From the NCBI RefSeq assembly GCF_030246885.1, contig NZ_CP126739.1:3410001-3474000 (forward strand): a stretch of 64,000 nt of DNA. Reading direction: 5' to 3'. Shown in pieces: positions 1 to 8,134 of the stretch. A program made the translations under genes and the position numbers. Origin of the DNA: Microbacterium sp. zg-B185 (GTDB lineage Bacteria > Actinomycetota > Actinomycetes > Actinomycetales > Microbacteriaceae). The notes beneath the pieces were generated by a model. That model was not told where the DNA came from. It worked only from the letters and a program-made list of their open reading frames with translations, and ran no database searches. Position 1 is the stretch's first letter; the number at the start of each line of letters is the position of its first letter.

Positions 1-333
1 CCGGCGACCGGCGCGATCAGCGCCCTCATCACCAAGGCCACCGGCATGGAGCCGTATGTCGTGGGCAAGCCCAACCCCATGATGTTCCGGTCGGCGCTGA
101 ACCGCATCGGCGCGCACTCCGAGAACACCGGGATGATCGGCGACCGGATGGACACCGACATCGTCGCGGGCATCGAGGCCGGCCTGCACACCGTGCTGGT
201 GCTGACCGGCATCAGCGACGCGGCCGAGATCGAGCGGTACCCGTTCCGTCCGGACGAGGTGGTGGACTCCGTCGCAGATCTCGTGTCGGCCGAGCCGATC
301 GAGACCGACCTGCCCGAATCGGACGTGCTGTGA
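1..333 (+). CDS. HAD-IIA family phosphatase (NagD-like), C-terminal part
   Basis: The gene begins before the window; about 110 C-terminal residues are visible, in frame from position 1. The sequence carries GKPNP followed by [10 protein letters not shown], the lysine and the paired-aspartate motifs that close the active site of HAD-superfamily IIA phosphatases such as NagD and 4-nitrophenylphosphatase-like enzymes. The order and spacing (PYVVGKPNP, then [16 protein letters not shown]) are typical of the actinobacterial branch. The substrate cannot be told from this part; a small phosphorylated metabolite is the usual choice. The stop is 31 bases before the next gene. Confidence 0.88.
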   Translation, partial: PATGAISALITKATGMEPYVVGKPNPMMFRSALNRIGAHSENTGMIGDRMDTDIVAGIEAGLHTVLVLTGISDAAEIERYPFRPDEVVDSVADLVSAEPIETDLPESDVL

Positions 334-364
334 GCCGGCCTGCGTCGGGGACGGGCGGGCGCTG

Positions 365-937
365 ATGGGCGCCCTCGACGACGGCGAGCGGGTCTTCGCT
401 CCGGATGCCGCGACCTGGCGCGCCTGGCTCCAGCAGAACCACGCGACCTCCACGGGCGCCTGGCTGGTGCGCGCTCGGCCCGGCTCGGACGTGGAGGTCG
501 TCGCCTACGAAGACGCGATCCTGCACGCGCTGTGCTTCGGGTGGATCGACGGCCCGGTGCGCAGCTTCGACGAGCGCACGGGCGGGCTCTGGTTCGCCCC
601 GAGAAGGCCCTCGAGCGGGTGGGCGGCCACAAACAAGGCGCGCGTGATCCTGCTCGAGGAAAGCGGTCTGATGGCCGACCCCGGTCGACGGGCGATCGAG
701 CGCGCCAAGGAGAACGGCGCCTGGAGCGTACTGGACAACGCCGAATCGCTGCGGGAGCCCGATGACCTGGCTGCCGCGCTGGACGCCGCTCCGGCGGCGC
801 GCGCCGCCTGGGACGCGTTCCCGCCGTCCGCACGGAAGATCGGTATCGCCGCTGTGGACTCCGCCCGCCGGCCGGAGACGCGGGCGGCGCGGATCGCGAA
901 AGTCGTCACGGACGCCGCCGCAGGCAGGCGACCGTGA
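365..937 (+). CDS. YdeI/OmpD-associated family protein
   Basis: The 190-residue product matches the YdeI/OmpD-associated family in length and layout: an N-terminal part with W-W/Y-rich blocks (WLVRARPG, then the LCFGWIDG motif near residues 57-64, and the GLWFAPRRPSSGWAATNKAR block) and a C-terminal helical part with an SARK segment. The LCFGWIDGP and W(S/A).xN motifs are hallmarks of the family. Its biochemical role is not well defined; relatives have been linked to stress or peptide tolerance. The TGA stop overlaps a GTG codon (GTGA, 934-937) that starts a 12-codon reading frame produced by a local duplication. Confidence 0.85.
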   Translation: MGALDDGERVFAPDAATWRAWLQQNHATSTGAWLVRARPGSDVEVVAYEDAILHALCFGWIDGPVRSFDERTGGLWFAPRRPSSGWAATNKARVILLEESGLMADPGRRAIERAKENGAWSVLDNAESLREPDDLAAALDAAPAARAAWDAFPPSARKIGIAAVDSARRPETRAARIAKVVTDAAAGRRP

Positions 938-980
938 ACGAGCTGGACGCCGCCGCAGGCAGGCGACCGTGAACGAGCTG
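911..980 (+). repeat. perfect 35-bp tandem duplication across a stop/start junction
   Basis: Positions 911-945 and 946-980 are identical 35-base copies. Each contains CCGTGAACGAGCTG, the point where the upstream stop TGA overlaps the downstream GTG. Because 35 is not a multiple of three, the first GTG (934) now opens a 12-codon frame that stops at 970-972, exactly overlapping the second GTG (969). Confidence 0.95.
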
Positions 981-1076
981 GAGCAGACGCTGCTGTTCGC
1001 CGCGACCGCGATCGTCCTGGTCGGAACGCTGATCGCCTTCGTGTGGCAGTACTTCCGCGGCAACCGCAAGGACTGA
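969..1076 (+). CDS. small single-pass membrane protein (35 aa)
   Basis: Starting at GTG 969, the frame encodes 35 residues: a short acidic/polar N-terminus (NELEQ), one hydrophobic segment of about 18 residues (LLFAATAIVLVGTLIAF) and a basic tail (WQYFRGNRKD). This is the layout of a one-pass inner-membrane microprotein with its tail in the cytoplasm. It has no separate Shine-Dalgarno site; initiation would depend on coupling to the upstream gene through the GTGA overlaps at 934-937 and 969-972. No function can be assigned. It is probably real because the composition and start/stop layout are coherent, but the family was not recognised. Confidence 0.6.
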   Translation: MNELEQTLLFAATAIVLVGTLIAFVWQYFRGNRKD

Positions 1077-1100
1077 GCGGGCGGCGTCGCGACAGCGCAC

Positions 1101-1679
1101 CTACTGCGGGGTCAGGCCCAGGTCGTCGAGGTCGATGGCGGCGAGCCAGGTCAGGCCCTCGGCTTCGACGGCCGCCTGTGCTCCGGTCCTGCGGTCGACG
1201 ATGACGGCGACCGCCACGGGCTCCGCGCCCTCGCGACGCAGCGCCTCGACCGCTTTCAGCGCCGATTGGCCGGTGGTGGAGGTGTCCTCGACCACGACGA
1301 CGCGCCTGCCGACGACGTCCGCGCCCTCGACCTGACGTCCGCGACCGTGGTCCTTGGGCTCCTTGCGCACGACGAACGCATCCAGCGGCCGGTCGGTGTG
1401 CGCCGACTCGTGCATCACCGCGTTCGCGATCGGGTCGGCGCCCAGGGTCAGGCCGCCCACGGCGACGATGCCGTCGATGTCCCGGATCAGATCCAGCATG
1501 ATCCGGCCGATCGCCGGTGCGGCGCGGTGATCGAGCGTCAGCTTGCGCATGTCGACGTAGTAGGTGGCCTTCTTGCCGCTGGACAGCGTGAAGTCCCCGT
1601 GGAACACGGCCTCGTCCTTGATCAGCGCGATGAGCGCCTGACGGTCGGCTTCGAGTTCGGGCGTGCTGGCGGCGGTCAT
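1101..1679 (-). CDS. pyrE: orotate phosphoribosyltransferase
   Basis: The product (192 aa) catalyses formation of orotidine 5'-phosphate from orotate and PRPP in de novo pyrimidine synthesis. The N-terminus carries the SSGKKATYYVDMRKL block for orotate binding. RKEPKDHGRGRQVEG is the flexible catalytic loop with K and H residues. VVVVEDTSTTGQS, near residues 130-142, is the PRPP-binding motif. Length is normal for the family. It stands alone on this strand and is divergent from the exonuclease gene; 107 bp of shared upstream DNA separate the two starts. Confidence 0.96.
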   Translation of the reverse strand: MTAASTPELEADRQALIALIKDEAVFHGDFTLSSGKKATYYVDMRKLTLDHRAAPAIGRIMLDLIRDIDGIVAVGGLTLGADPIANAVMHESAHTDRPLDAFVVRKEPKDHGRGRQVEGADVVGRRVVVVEDTSTTGQSALKAVEALRREGAEPVAVAVIVDRRTGAQAAVEAEGLTWLAAIDLDDLGLTPQ

Positions 1680-1786
1680 GGTCTCGAGTTTACGGACGCG
1701 GTGCGGTGCCCCGCACCGCGGCGGGCGCGCTGTCGCGAGCTCGGCCGCATGCCCCGCCGTCGGCGGGTCGCCGTAGTCTTGTCCGC

Positions 1787-2632
1787 ATGCGGCTTGCCAC
1801 GTGGAACGTCAACTCCGTCCGTGCCCGGGTGGACCGGATCGTCGACTTCGCGGTCCGTGAATCGGTCGATGTCCTGGCGATGCAGGAGATCAAGTGCAAG
1901 GCCGAGCAGTTCCCGTTCGAGCAGTTCGAAGACGCCGGCTACCACGTCGAAGCGCACGGGTTCTCGCAGTGGAACGGCGTCGCGATCGCCAGCCGCGAGC
2001 AGCTCACCGACGTGGAGCATGCCTTTCCCGGCATGCCGGGTTTTGAGAAGGACCATATCGGCCCGGACGCTCCGCAAGAGGCGCGGGCGATCGGGGCCAC
2101 GGTCGGCGGCATCCGAGTGTGGAGCCTCTACGTGCCCAACGGCCGGTCGCTCGGCGACCCGCACTACTTCTACAAGCTGGAGTGGCTCAGCGCGCTGCAG
2201 CAGTACGCGACGGACGCTCTGTCGGCCACGCCCGACCTCGCGCTCGCCCTGGTCGGCGATTTCAACATCGCCCCCACGGATGCCGACAACGGCGATCCGG
2301 CCGTCGTGCCGGGGTTCTCGACCCACGTGTCCCCGCCGGAGCGCGAGGCCTTCGCCGCGCTCGAGTCGGCCGGGCTGACCGACGTGGTCCGCCCGCTGGT
2401 GCCGGCCGGATTCACCTACTGGGATTACAAGCAGCTGCGCTTTCCCCGCAACGAGGGCATGCGCATCGACTTCATCCTCGGCTCGCATGCGTTCGCCGGG
2501 GCCGTGACCGGCGCCAGGATCCACCGCGACGAGCGCAAGGGCAAGGCCCCCAGCGATCACGTACCCGTGGTCGTCGACCTGGATCTGACATCCCCGGACG
2601 ACGATGACGACCGCCCGATGATCTTCGGCTGA
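1787..2632 (+). CDS. xth: exodeoxyribonuclease III (AP endonuclease family)
   Basis: The 281-residue product has all ExoIII/EEP-family motifs: MRLATWNVNSVRAR at the N-terminus, QEIK with the metal-binding Glu near residue 33, GDFNIAPTD (catalytic Asp/Asn) in the middle, and PSDHVPVVVDL with the catalytic His at the end. It repairs abasic sites and blocked 3' ends. The start is set at ATG 1787 because family members begin with this LATWNVNS segment; the open frame upstream has no matching sequence. The acidic tail (SPDDDDD) is not part of the fold. Confidence 0.93.
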   Translation: MRLATWNVNSVRARVDRIVDFAVRESVDVLAMQEIKCKAEQFPFEQFEDAGYHVEAHGFSQWNGVAIASREQLTDVEHAFPGMPGFEKDHIGPDAPQEARAIGATVGGIRVWSLYVPNGRSLGDPHYFYKLEWLSALQQYATDALSATPDLALALVGDFNIAPTDADNGDPAVVPGFSTHVSPPEREAFAALESAGLTDVVRPLVPAGFTYWDYKQLRFPRNEGMRIDFILGSHAFAGAVTGARIHRDERKGKAPSDHVPVVVDLDLTSPDDDDDRPMIFG

Positions 2633-2761
2633 GCATCAGCCCACCTGTCACTATCCCCGAGCACGCGGTATCCGCTACTGTGTGGCGAACCCGAAGCACA
2701 CCCGAAGCGACCGCGAACCGACGCCCGTCGAGGACCCGAAGCTCGACAGGAAGGCGCCGCC

Positions 2762-3130
2762 ATGGCTGGAACCCGTCCAGGAGGGGTCACCCTCGTCGCT
2801 GTGCTGGCCTGGATCTCCGGTGCCGTGAACATCATCGCCGGCATCCTGCTGCTGATCGCCGCCTTGATGGCTCCGCAGGCGCTCTGGTTCGGCCTGGTCC
2901 AGCTCGTCCTGGGGATCGTCACGATCGTGGTGAGCATCGGGCTGCTGCGCGGAGCCAACGGCGCGCGCATCGTGCTCACCGTGGTGTTCGTGCTGAACCT
3001 GATCTCCGCGGTGTTCGTGATCTTCTCGCAACAGGCGCAGATCTGGTCCGGGATCGTCTCCGGCATCGTGGTGCTGATCGGTCTGGTCCTGCTCTGGACG
3101 CGACGGGCGAACGAGTTCTTCCAGCCCTGA
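2762..3130 (+). CDS. four-helix membrane protein, function unknown
   Basis: A 122-residue protein with four strongly hydrophobic segments (about residues 9-32, 34-60, 68-88 and 93-113), short loops and no conserved polar motif. It resembles small actinobacterial integral membrane proteins of the DUF7144/YtpI-like kind, but I could not assign a specific family. The start ATG 2762 has GGAAGGCGCC just upstream as a ribosome-binding site. It is isolated, with its own 129-bp upstream gap, and faces the next gene convergently. Confidence 0.75.
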   Translation: MAGTRPGGVTLVAVLAWISGAVNIIAGILLLIAALMAPQALWFGLVQLVLGIVTIVVSIGLLRGANGARIVLTVVFVLNLISAVFVIFSQQAQIWSGIVSGIVVLIGLVLLWTRRANEFFQP

Positions 3131-3166
3131 TCCAGTGGCGAGGAGCCGCTTCGCTCGCGCCGTCGA

Positions 3167-3811
3167 TCACGCGCCGCCGGCCATATCGCCCGTGGCCGGT
3201 TCTCCCGGTGCCGGGCCGTACCGCAGCAGCAGCGTCCCCGTGGGGGAGGTGACCGCCGGCTCGAGCAGTCGGAGGTTATGCGGCGCGGCTCCGTCGGGGA
3301 ACACCTTCTTGCCCTGGCCGAGGACGATCGGATAGACCCACAGCTTCAGTTCGTCGAAGAGCTGCTCGGCCAGCAGCGTCTGGACCAGATCGATGCTGCC
3401 GATCACGTGGATGTGGCGGTGACGCCGGCGCAGCTCGCGCGTCTCGGTCGCCAGATCCCCGCGCAGCAGCGCGGATCCGGCCCACCCCAGGTCGGGCGTG
3501 TGGCGCGAGGCGACGTATTTGGGGACCGAGTTGAACAGCCGCGCGATGCTCGCGTCGGCCCCGGAGTCCTGGTACGGCCAGTAGTCGGCCCAGATGTCGT
3601 ACGTGCGCCGCCCGAGCAGCAGCGCGTCCAGATCCGCCATCCCCTCCATGATCTGCCGGCCGACCAGCTCGTCGAACAGCGGCGCCTGCCATCCGCCGAA
3701 GCGGAACCCGCCGTCGCGGTCCTCGTCGGGTCCCCCCGGTGCCTGCCCGACTCCGTCGAGCGTGGTGAACAGGTCGATGTGGATGCGGCCGAGGCCGTCT
3801 GCGTCAGTCAT
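3167..3811 (-). CDS. dihydrofolate reductase family protein (RibD C-terminal type)
   Basis: The 214-residue product starts with IHIDLFTTLDGV and contains LLLGRRTYDIWADYWP and, further on, IHVIGSIDLVQTLLAEQLFDELKLWVYPIVLGQGKKVF. This is the characteristic pattern of RibD C-terminal/DHFR-like reductases, which bind NADPH. They are not the housekeeping folate enzyme; substrates are mostly unknown. It lies downstream of the HxlR and VOC genes on the same strand, separated from the HxlR stop by 33 bp, so the three probably form one transcript. Confidence 0.88.
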   Translation of the reverse strand: MTDADGLGRIHIDLFTTLDGVGQAPGGPDEDRDGGFRFGGWQAPLFDELVGRQIMEGMADLDALLLGRRTYDIWADYWPYQDSGADASIARLFNSVPKYVASRHTPDLGWAGSALLRGDLATETRELRRRHRHIHVIGSIDLVQTLLAEQLFDELKLWVYPIVLGQGKKVFPDGAAPHNLRLLEPAVTSPTGTLLLRYGPAPGEPATGDMAGGA

Positions 3812-3844
3812 TTCCCCTCCTGGGGTGGATGCCGGAGCCGGCGC

Positions 3845-4546
3845 TCATGCGGCGACAGCACTGCCGGCGGGGTCGATGTGGAAGGTGGCCGCGAAGCGCG
3901 GCAGCAGCGTCGCGTCGCCGGAGATGACGGCGAGCTGGTCCTGGTCGATGGCGTCGGCGGGGGTCAGTTCGCCGGAGATGACCCGGCGGATGCCCGGCCC
4001 CGCCGCGAACACGAGCTGCGGCTCGCCCTCGGGGAGGCGGCCGCCGACGGGCGGTGACGGCGGAGCGAGCTGGCTGATCCGCAGCCGCTCGCCGTCGACC
4101 CGCACGCGCAGCGCGACGTCGCCGACGTGGACTTCGTAGTCCGCGGGCGGCATGGCGGCCGCGGCATCCGGCTGGAAGGCGGTGCGCAGCGCCATGGTGA
4201 GCGAATCCGCGGTCACCACGTCGCCGGGCTCCGGCTCCCCCATCTGCTGGAATCCCCAGCGGCCGAGCGCGAGCACGATGGGCTCGAGCTGGCGCCCGTA
4301 ATCGGTCAGCTCGTACACGAGCCCGCAGTTCATCAGCGGAACGCGACGCACGACCCCGCCCTCCTGCAACTCCTTGAGCCGCGTGGAGAGGATGTTGGTG
4401 GGGATCCGGGGCAGGCCCTGCTTCAGGTCGGTGTAGCGGCGAGGGCCGACGAGCAGGTCGCGGACGATGAGCATCGCCCACCGCTCGCCGACCAGCTCGA
4501 TCGCCGTCGTGACTCCGCAGTACTGTCCGTAGCTGCGCGAGCCCAC
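3845..4546 (-). CDS. HxlR family winged-helix transcriptional regulator
   Basis: The N-terminal 100 residues are a typical HxlR domain: CGVTTAIELVGERWAMLIVRDLLVGPRRYTDL..., then IPTNILSTRLKELQEGGVVRR for the recognition helix and wing, and LTDYGRQLEPIVLALGRWG. The remaining roughly 130 residues form a second domain resembling the SCP2-like sterol-carrier extensions found on many actinobacterial HxlR proteins. The start is GTG directly after the TAA stop of the VOC gene (no gap), so it is translated with it. It probably regulates the three-gene unit; HxlR proteins often sense aldehydes, quinones or oxidants. Confidence 0.9.
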   Translation of the reverse strand: MGSRSYGQYCGVTTAIELVGERWAMLIVRDLLVGPRRYTDLKQGLPRIPTNILSTRLKELQEGGVVRRVPLMNCGLVYELTDYGRQLEPIVLALGRWGFQQMGEPEPGDVVTADSLTMALRTAFQPDAAAAMPPADYEVHVGDVALRVRVDGERLRISQLAPPSPPVGGRLPEGEPQLVFAAGPGIRRVISGELTPADAIDQDQLAVISGDATLLPRFAATFHIDPAGSAVAA

Positions 4547-4984
4547 TTACGCCTGCGCCTGCTCCGCCATGTAGACATCCGGGCCCTGCTCGGCGGCCTT
4601 CGGGTCCATGTAGAGGAACTCGACCCCGTTGCCGTCCGGGTCCTCGAGGTCCCGGCTGTACATGAATCCGTAGTCCTTGGCCTCGTTCGGCTCGGTGCCG
4701 CCGGCGGCCAGGCCCGCCTCGAGGATCCGGTCGACATCCTCGCGCGACTCGCGGCTCAAGGCTATGAGTGTCTGCGCGTGGGTTCTCGGGTCCACCACCT
4801 GCTTGTCAGTGAAGGTGGCGAAGTACTCCCGCGTGAGCACCATGAAAAAGACGTTCTCGTCCCAGACGATGCACGCGGCGTTGTCGTCGGTGAAGAGCGG
4901 ATTGATGTCCGCGCCCAATGCCGTATAGAACGCCTTCGCGCGCTCCAGATCGGAGGTCGGGATGTTGACGAAGATCTGCGTCAT
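4547..4984 (-). CDS. VOC family protein (glyoxalase/bleomycin-resistance fold)
   Basis: The 145-residue product begins MTQIFVNIPTSDLERAKAFY and ends with the DPDGNGVEFLYMDP block. That is the layout of VOC-fold proteins with two beta-alpha-beta-beta-beta units. The ATG at 4984 is chosen because AAGGAGAAAGCA lies just before it; an upstream in-frame extension of 50 residues is not family-like. Relatives are glyoxalase-like lyases or binding proteins without a known substrate. It is first in a unit with the HxlR regulator and the DHFR-like gene, which suggests an inducible detoxification set. Confidence 0.9.
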   Translation of the reverse strand: MTQIFVNIPTSDLERAKAFYTALGADINPLFTDDNAACIVWDENVFFMVLTREYFATFTDKQVVDPRTHAQTLIALSRESREDVDRILEAGLAAGGTEPNEAKDYGFMYSRDLEDPDGNGVEFLYMDPKAAEQGPDVYMAEQAQA

Positions 4985-5132
4985 TGCTTTCTCCTTGCCG
5001 GTGGTGGTTGCGGCTCCCGCCGCGTTGATGACGCCATGGTTGCAAAAAGCAAGCGTGCTTGTCAATAGCAAGTTCGTGTCGTCCGCCCTGCGGGGGATGC
5101 CGGTCCCGCGGCTCCCCCGTACCGTGGATGGC

Positions 5133-6401
5133 ATGCCCGCGCTCCCCGTTCCCTCCGAGGTGACGACCCGCCCCCGCCCGACGTCCGCGGACCTCCGCGC
5201 CGACGGCTGGCTCGCGGCCGGACTGCTCCTGGGGGCGATCCTGAGCGCCGCCCTCGGGTCGGTGGCCGGAGTCTACGGAGAGGACACGTCGCACCTGAGC
5301 TGGGCACTGCTGTACACCGTCGCGCTGACCGGTCCGCTCGCGGTTCGCCGGCGGTTTCCGGAGATCGCCGCGGTCATCGTCGCGGTGGCGTTCTTCGTCG
5401 GCGTCTCGCTGAAGGTCCCCGAGCTGTACGTCGGCAACATCGCCCTGTTCATCGCCGTGTACACCGTCGGCGCCTGGGTCGACGACCGCCGCCGCGCGAA
5501 CCTCGTGCGCATCCTCATCATCGTCGGCATGTTCGGGTGGCTTCTGGTCACCACGTTCCAGTCGGCGACGGCACCGATCGACGATGGCCTCTCGCGCGTA
5601 GGGGTGTTCTCGCCGTTCGTGGCGTTCATGCTCATCCAGTTCCTGGTGAACGCCGCGTTCTTCGGAGGCGCCTACTACATGGGCGATCGGGCATATGCCT
5701 CGGCGATCGAGCGCACCGTTCTGCAGCAGCGCACCGCCGAACTCGAACACGAGCGCGAGCGCACCGCCGCCCAGGCGGTGGCGCTGGATCGGGTGCGGAT
5801 CGCGCGCGAGCTGCACGACGTCGTCGCGCACCACGTCTCGGCCATGGGGGTGCAGGCCGGTGCGGCGCGGGCGGTGCTGGAACGCGATCCCGACGCCGCC
5901 CGCCGGGCGCTGCGGGGTATCGAATCCTCGGCCCGGTCGGCCCTGACCGAGCTGCGCCAGCTGCTGGAGACCCTGCGCACGTCGCCGGGCGCGGATCCGG
6001 CCGAGTCCACCGTCAGCCTCGCAGCGCTTCCGCGCCTCATCGACCACGCCCGCGAGAACGGCCTGCCCACCAGCTTCACCGTCGTCGGCGACCCGGTGGA
6101 GATTCCCGAGCTCGCGCAGGTGAACATGTACCGCATCGCGCAGGAGGCCTTGACCAACGCCCGTCGGCACGGCGGCCCCGGTGCCGCGGCCGATGTCCGG
6201 CTGCGTTACGACGACTCCGACGTCGAGCTGGAGGTGGCCAACTCCGGCCGCGGCTCATCGTTCGCCCGGCCCGGCCTGGGCATCGTCGGGATGCGCGAGC
6301 GGGCGGCGGCCTCCGGAGGACGGATCGAGATCGGCCCGCGCGAGCGCGGGGGCTTCCTCGTGCGTGCGCGGATCCCGATCTCCGCCGGGGTGCGCGCGTG
6401 A
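5133..6401 (+). CDS. two-component sensor histidine kinase (HisKA_3 type)
   Basis: The 422-residue product has an N-terminal membrane region with several helices (about residues 20-180). The dimerisation/phosphoacceptor block follows, with the H-box RIARELHDVVAHHVSAM (His near residue 230), and then a GHKL ATPase domain ending in the GLGIVGMRERAAASGG block. This is the NarL-class kinase architecture of actinobacteria. The start at ATG 5133 is chosen over upstream frames because family members begin shortly before the first helix. Its TGA overlaps the GTG of the response regulator, so the two are co-translated. The signal is unknown. Confidence 0.92.
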   Translation: MPALPVPSEVTTRPRPTSADLRADGWLAAGLLLGAILSAALGSVAGVYGEDTSHLSWALLYTVALTGPLAVRRRFPEIAAVIVAVAFFVGVSLKVPELYVGNIALFIAVYTVGAWVDDRRRANLVRILIIVGMFGWLLVTTFQSATAPIDDGLSRVGVFSPFVAFMLIQFLVNAAFFGGAYYMGDRAYASAIERTVLQQRTAELEHERERTAAQAVALDRVRIARELHDVVAHHVSAMGVQAGAARAVLERDPDAARRALRGIESSARSALTELRQLLETLRTSPGADPAESTVSLAALPRLIDHARENGLPTSFTVVGDPVEIPELAQVNMYRIAQEALTNARRHGGPGAAADVRLRYDDSDVELEVANSGRGSSFARPGLGIVGMRERAAASGGRIEIGPRERGGFLVRARIPISAGVRA

Positions 6402-7144
6402 GGGCGCAGCGGGTGAACGCCGCAGATGGCGCAGCGGCTGCGCCCATCCGGGTGCTGCTCGTCGACGATCACGCCGTGATGCGGCTGGGCTTTCGCATGA
6501 TCCTCGAGGCCGAACAGGACATCGTCGTGGCGGGCGAGGCATCCACCGGCGTGGAGGCGGTCGCCGCGGCATCCGTTCTGCGCCCCGACGTCATCTGCAT
6601 GGACGTGCAGATGCCCGACATGGACGGGCTGGAGGCGACGCGCCGCATCGTGAGGGACTCCGGCCTGGAGGCAGCCGTCGTGATCGTGACGACGTTCGAC
6701 CGGGACGAGTATCTGTTCCAGGCGCTGGCGGCGGGAGCCAGCGGGTTCCTGCTCAAGAACGCCGGCCCGGAAGAACTGGTCTCCGCCGTCCGGGTGGCCG
6801 CCGCCGGTGACGCACTGCTGGCCCCCGAGGTGACCAGACGCGTCATCGAGCGCTTCGCGACGCTCGAGGATCCGCCCGCGAGCGGGCGGGCCGGCCCTGT
6901 GCCGGCGGACGGTTCGCCGGCGGACGGTTGTGTTCCGGTCACCGCCGCCGCGCCCGCATTCACCGAGCGGGAGCGGGAGGTGCTGCACCTGCTCGCCCAG
7001 GCGCTGAGCAACGCCGAGATCGCCCGGCGCCTGTTCATCGGGGAGGCGACGGTCAAGACGCACGTCTCGAACGTGCTGCAGAAGCTCGGCGCGCGGGACC
7101 GCGTGGCGGCCGTCGTCTACGCGCACCGGCACGGCTTGGCCTAG
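6398..7144 (+). CDS. NarL/LuxR-family response regulator
   Basis: The product (248 aa) has a receiver domain beginning IRVLLVDDHAVMRLGF, with the phosphoacceptor Asp in VICMDVQMPDMDG and Lys in GFLLKNAGPEE. A Pro/Ala/Gly-rich linker of about 40 residues follows, then a LuxR-type helix-turn-helix (FTEREREVLHLLAQALSNAEIARRLFIGEATVKTHVSNVLQKLG). GTG 6398 overlaps the kinase stop (GTGA); a second in-frame GTG at 6413 is possible. It is the partner of the upstream kinase. Targets are not evident, though the oxidoreductase and ABC genes lie just downstream. Confidence 0.93.
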   Translation: MRAQRVNAADGAAAAPIRVLLVDDHAVMRLGFRMILEAEQDIVVAGEASTGVEAVAAASVLRPDVICMDVQMPDMDGLEATRRIVRDSGLEAAVVIVTTFDRDEYLFQALAAGASGFLLKNAGPEELVSAVRVAAAGDALLAPEVTRRVIERFATLEDPPASGRAGPVPADGSPADGCVPVTAAAPAFTEREREVLHLLAQALSNAEIARRLFIGEATVKTHVSNVLQKLGARDRVAAVVYAHRHGLA

Positions 7145-7190
7145 GGGGCGACTCCCCTCGCCCGCGCTCACTGAGCGGGGGGCGGCGGGG

Positions 7191-7292
7191 CGGCGCATAA
7201 CTCCGGCAGACCCGCGGAGCCCGGTGGGCTCGGCCGCGGGTGGCCAAGGGCGCCGTGCGACCTGACCCGCAGAGCGCAGGAGTTATGCGCCG
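7191..7292. repeat. dispersed inverted-repeat element, copy 1
   Basis: The arms CGGCGCATAACTCCGGC (from 7191) and GCAGGAGTTATGCGCCG (to 7292) pair over 16 of 17 positions around a loop of about 70 bp. The same arm sequence recurs at 24381-24482 and about 41497-41600. It lies between the convergent ends of the response regulator and the FMN reductase, where it could also act as a terminator. Confidence 0.7.
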
Positions 7293-7308
7293 TCCGCTAC
7301 GACGCCGA

Positions 7309-7884
7309 CTACGCGGCGGCCGGAACGCGCTCGCTCGTGTAGCGCTCGACGAGAGCGGTGAACGCGTCGAGGTACGCCACGAGGAACGCCGCGGTCGCGT
7401 CATCGGTGACCTCGCCGGTCTCGGAGAACAGACCGGGCGTGGTCTGCACGTACCCCTCAGGCTGGCCCAGGGTCGGGGCGTTCATGTGGCTGAGGATCGC
7501 CTTGAGGTGCTGCTGAGCGGCAGCGGTCGCAATGCCGCCGCCGGAGGTGCCGATCACCGCGGTGGGCTTGCCGTTGAACGAGGCCTGCCCGTAGGGGCGC
7601 ACCGACCAGTCCAGCGCGTTCTTGAGCACGCCGGGGATCGAGCGGCTGTACTCAGGGGTCACGATGATGACGCCGTCGACGTCGGCGATGGCCTGCTTGA
7701 AGTCCAGCGCCACCTGCGGAAAGTCCGCGTCCATGTCGGGCGAGTAGAAGGGAAGGTCGGCGATGGGGATCTCGACCAGGGTGGTGCCCTCGGGGGCGAG
7801 ACGCTCCAGGGACTTCGCCAGGCGGCGGTTGATCGAGGTGCTCGAGATGCTTCCGACGATGTAGCCGATGGTGCGCTCGCTCAT
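7309..7884 (-). CDS. NADPH-dependent FMN reductase family protein
   Basis: The 191-residue product starts IGYIVGSISSTSINRRLAKSL, the phosphate-binding loop of flavodoxin-like NAD(P)H:FMN/quinone reductases. It continues with TPEYSRSIPGVLKNALDW and VIGTSGGGIATAAAQQHLK, the second and third flavin-contacting stretches of the family. The start ATG 7884 gives a normal length. Enzymes of this kind reduce quinones or flavins with two electrons. It has its own promoter gap with the divergent ABC operon. Confidence 0.92.
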   Translation of the reverse strand: MSERTIGYIVGSISSTSINRRLAKSLERLAPEGTTLVEIPIADLPFYSPDMDADFPQVALDFKQAIADVDGVIIVTPEYSRSIPGVLKNALDWSVRPYGQASFNGKPTAVIGTSGGGIATAAAQQHLKAILSHMNAPTLGQPEGYVQTTPGLFSETGEVTDDATAAFLVAYLDAFTALVERYTSERVPAAA

Positions 7885-8134
7885 GGGTTTCCTTCCAGGC
7901 AAAGGCGACCCCCGGTGCGGGGGCCACCGTGGACGTTCCTTCCGGTGCAAGGAAGGCGCGGGCAGATGTATTCCTGCATCGTTTTGACCCGATGCGGAGG
8001 CCTCCCCCTGCCGGTGGACCGGCGTGTGCGGAAACCCGCCCTCGGGGGGATGCCGCGCGGCGACGGTCTGCGTAGCGTGATTGTCGATGCGCGTGCGCTG
8101 CGTATGGACAGCCGAGTGGAAAGACGGGAACAGG

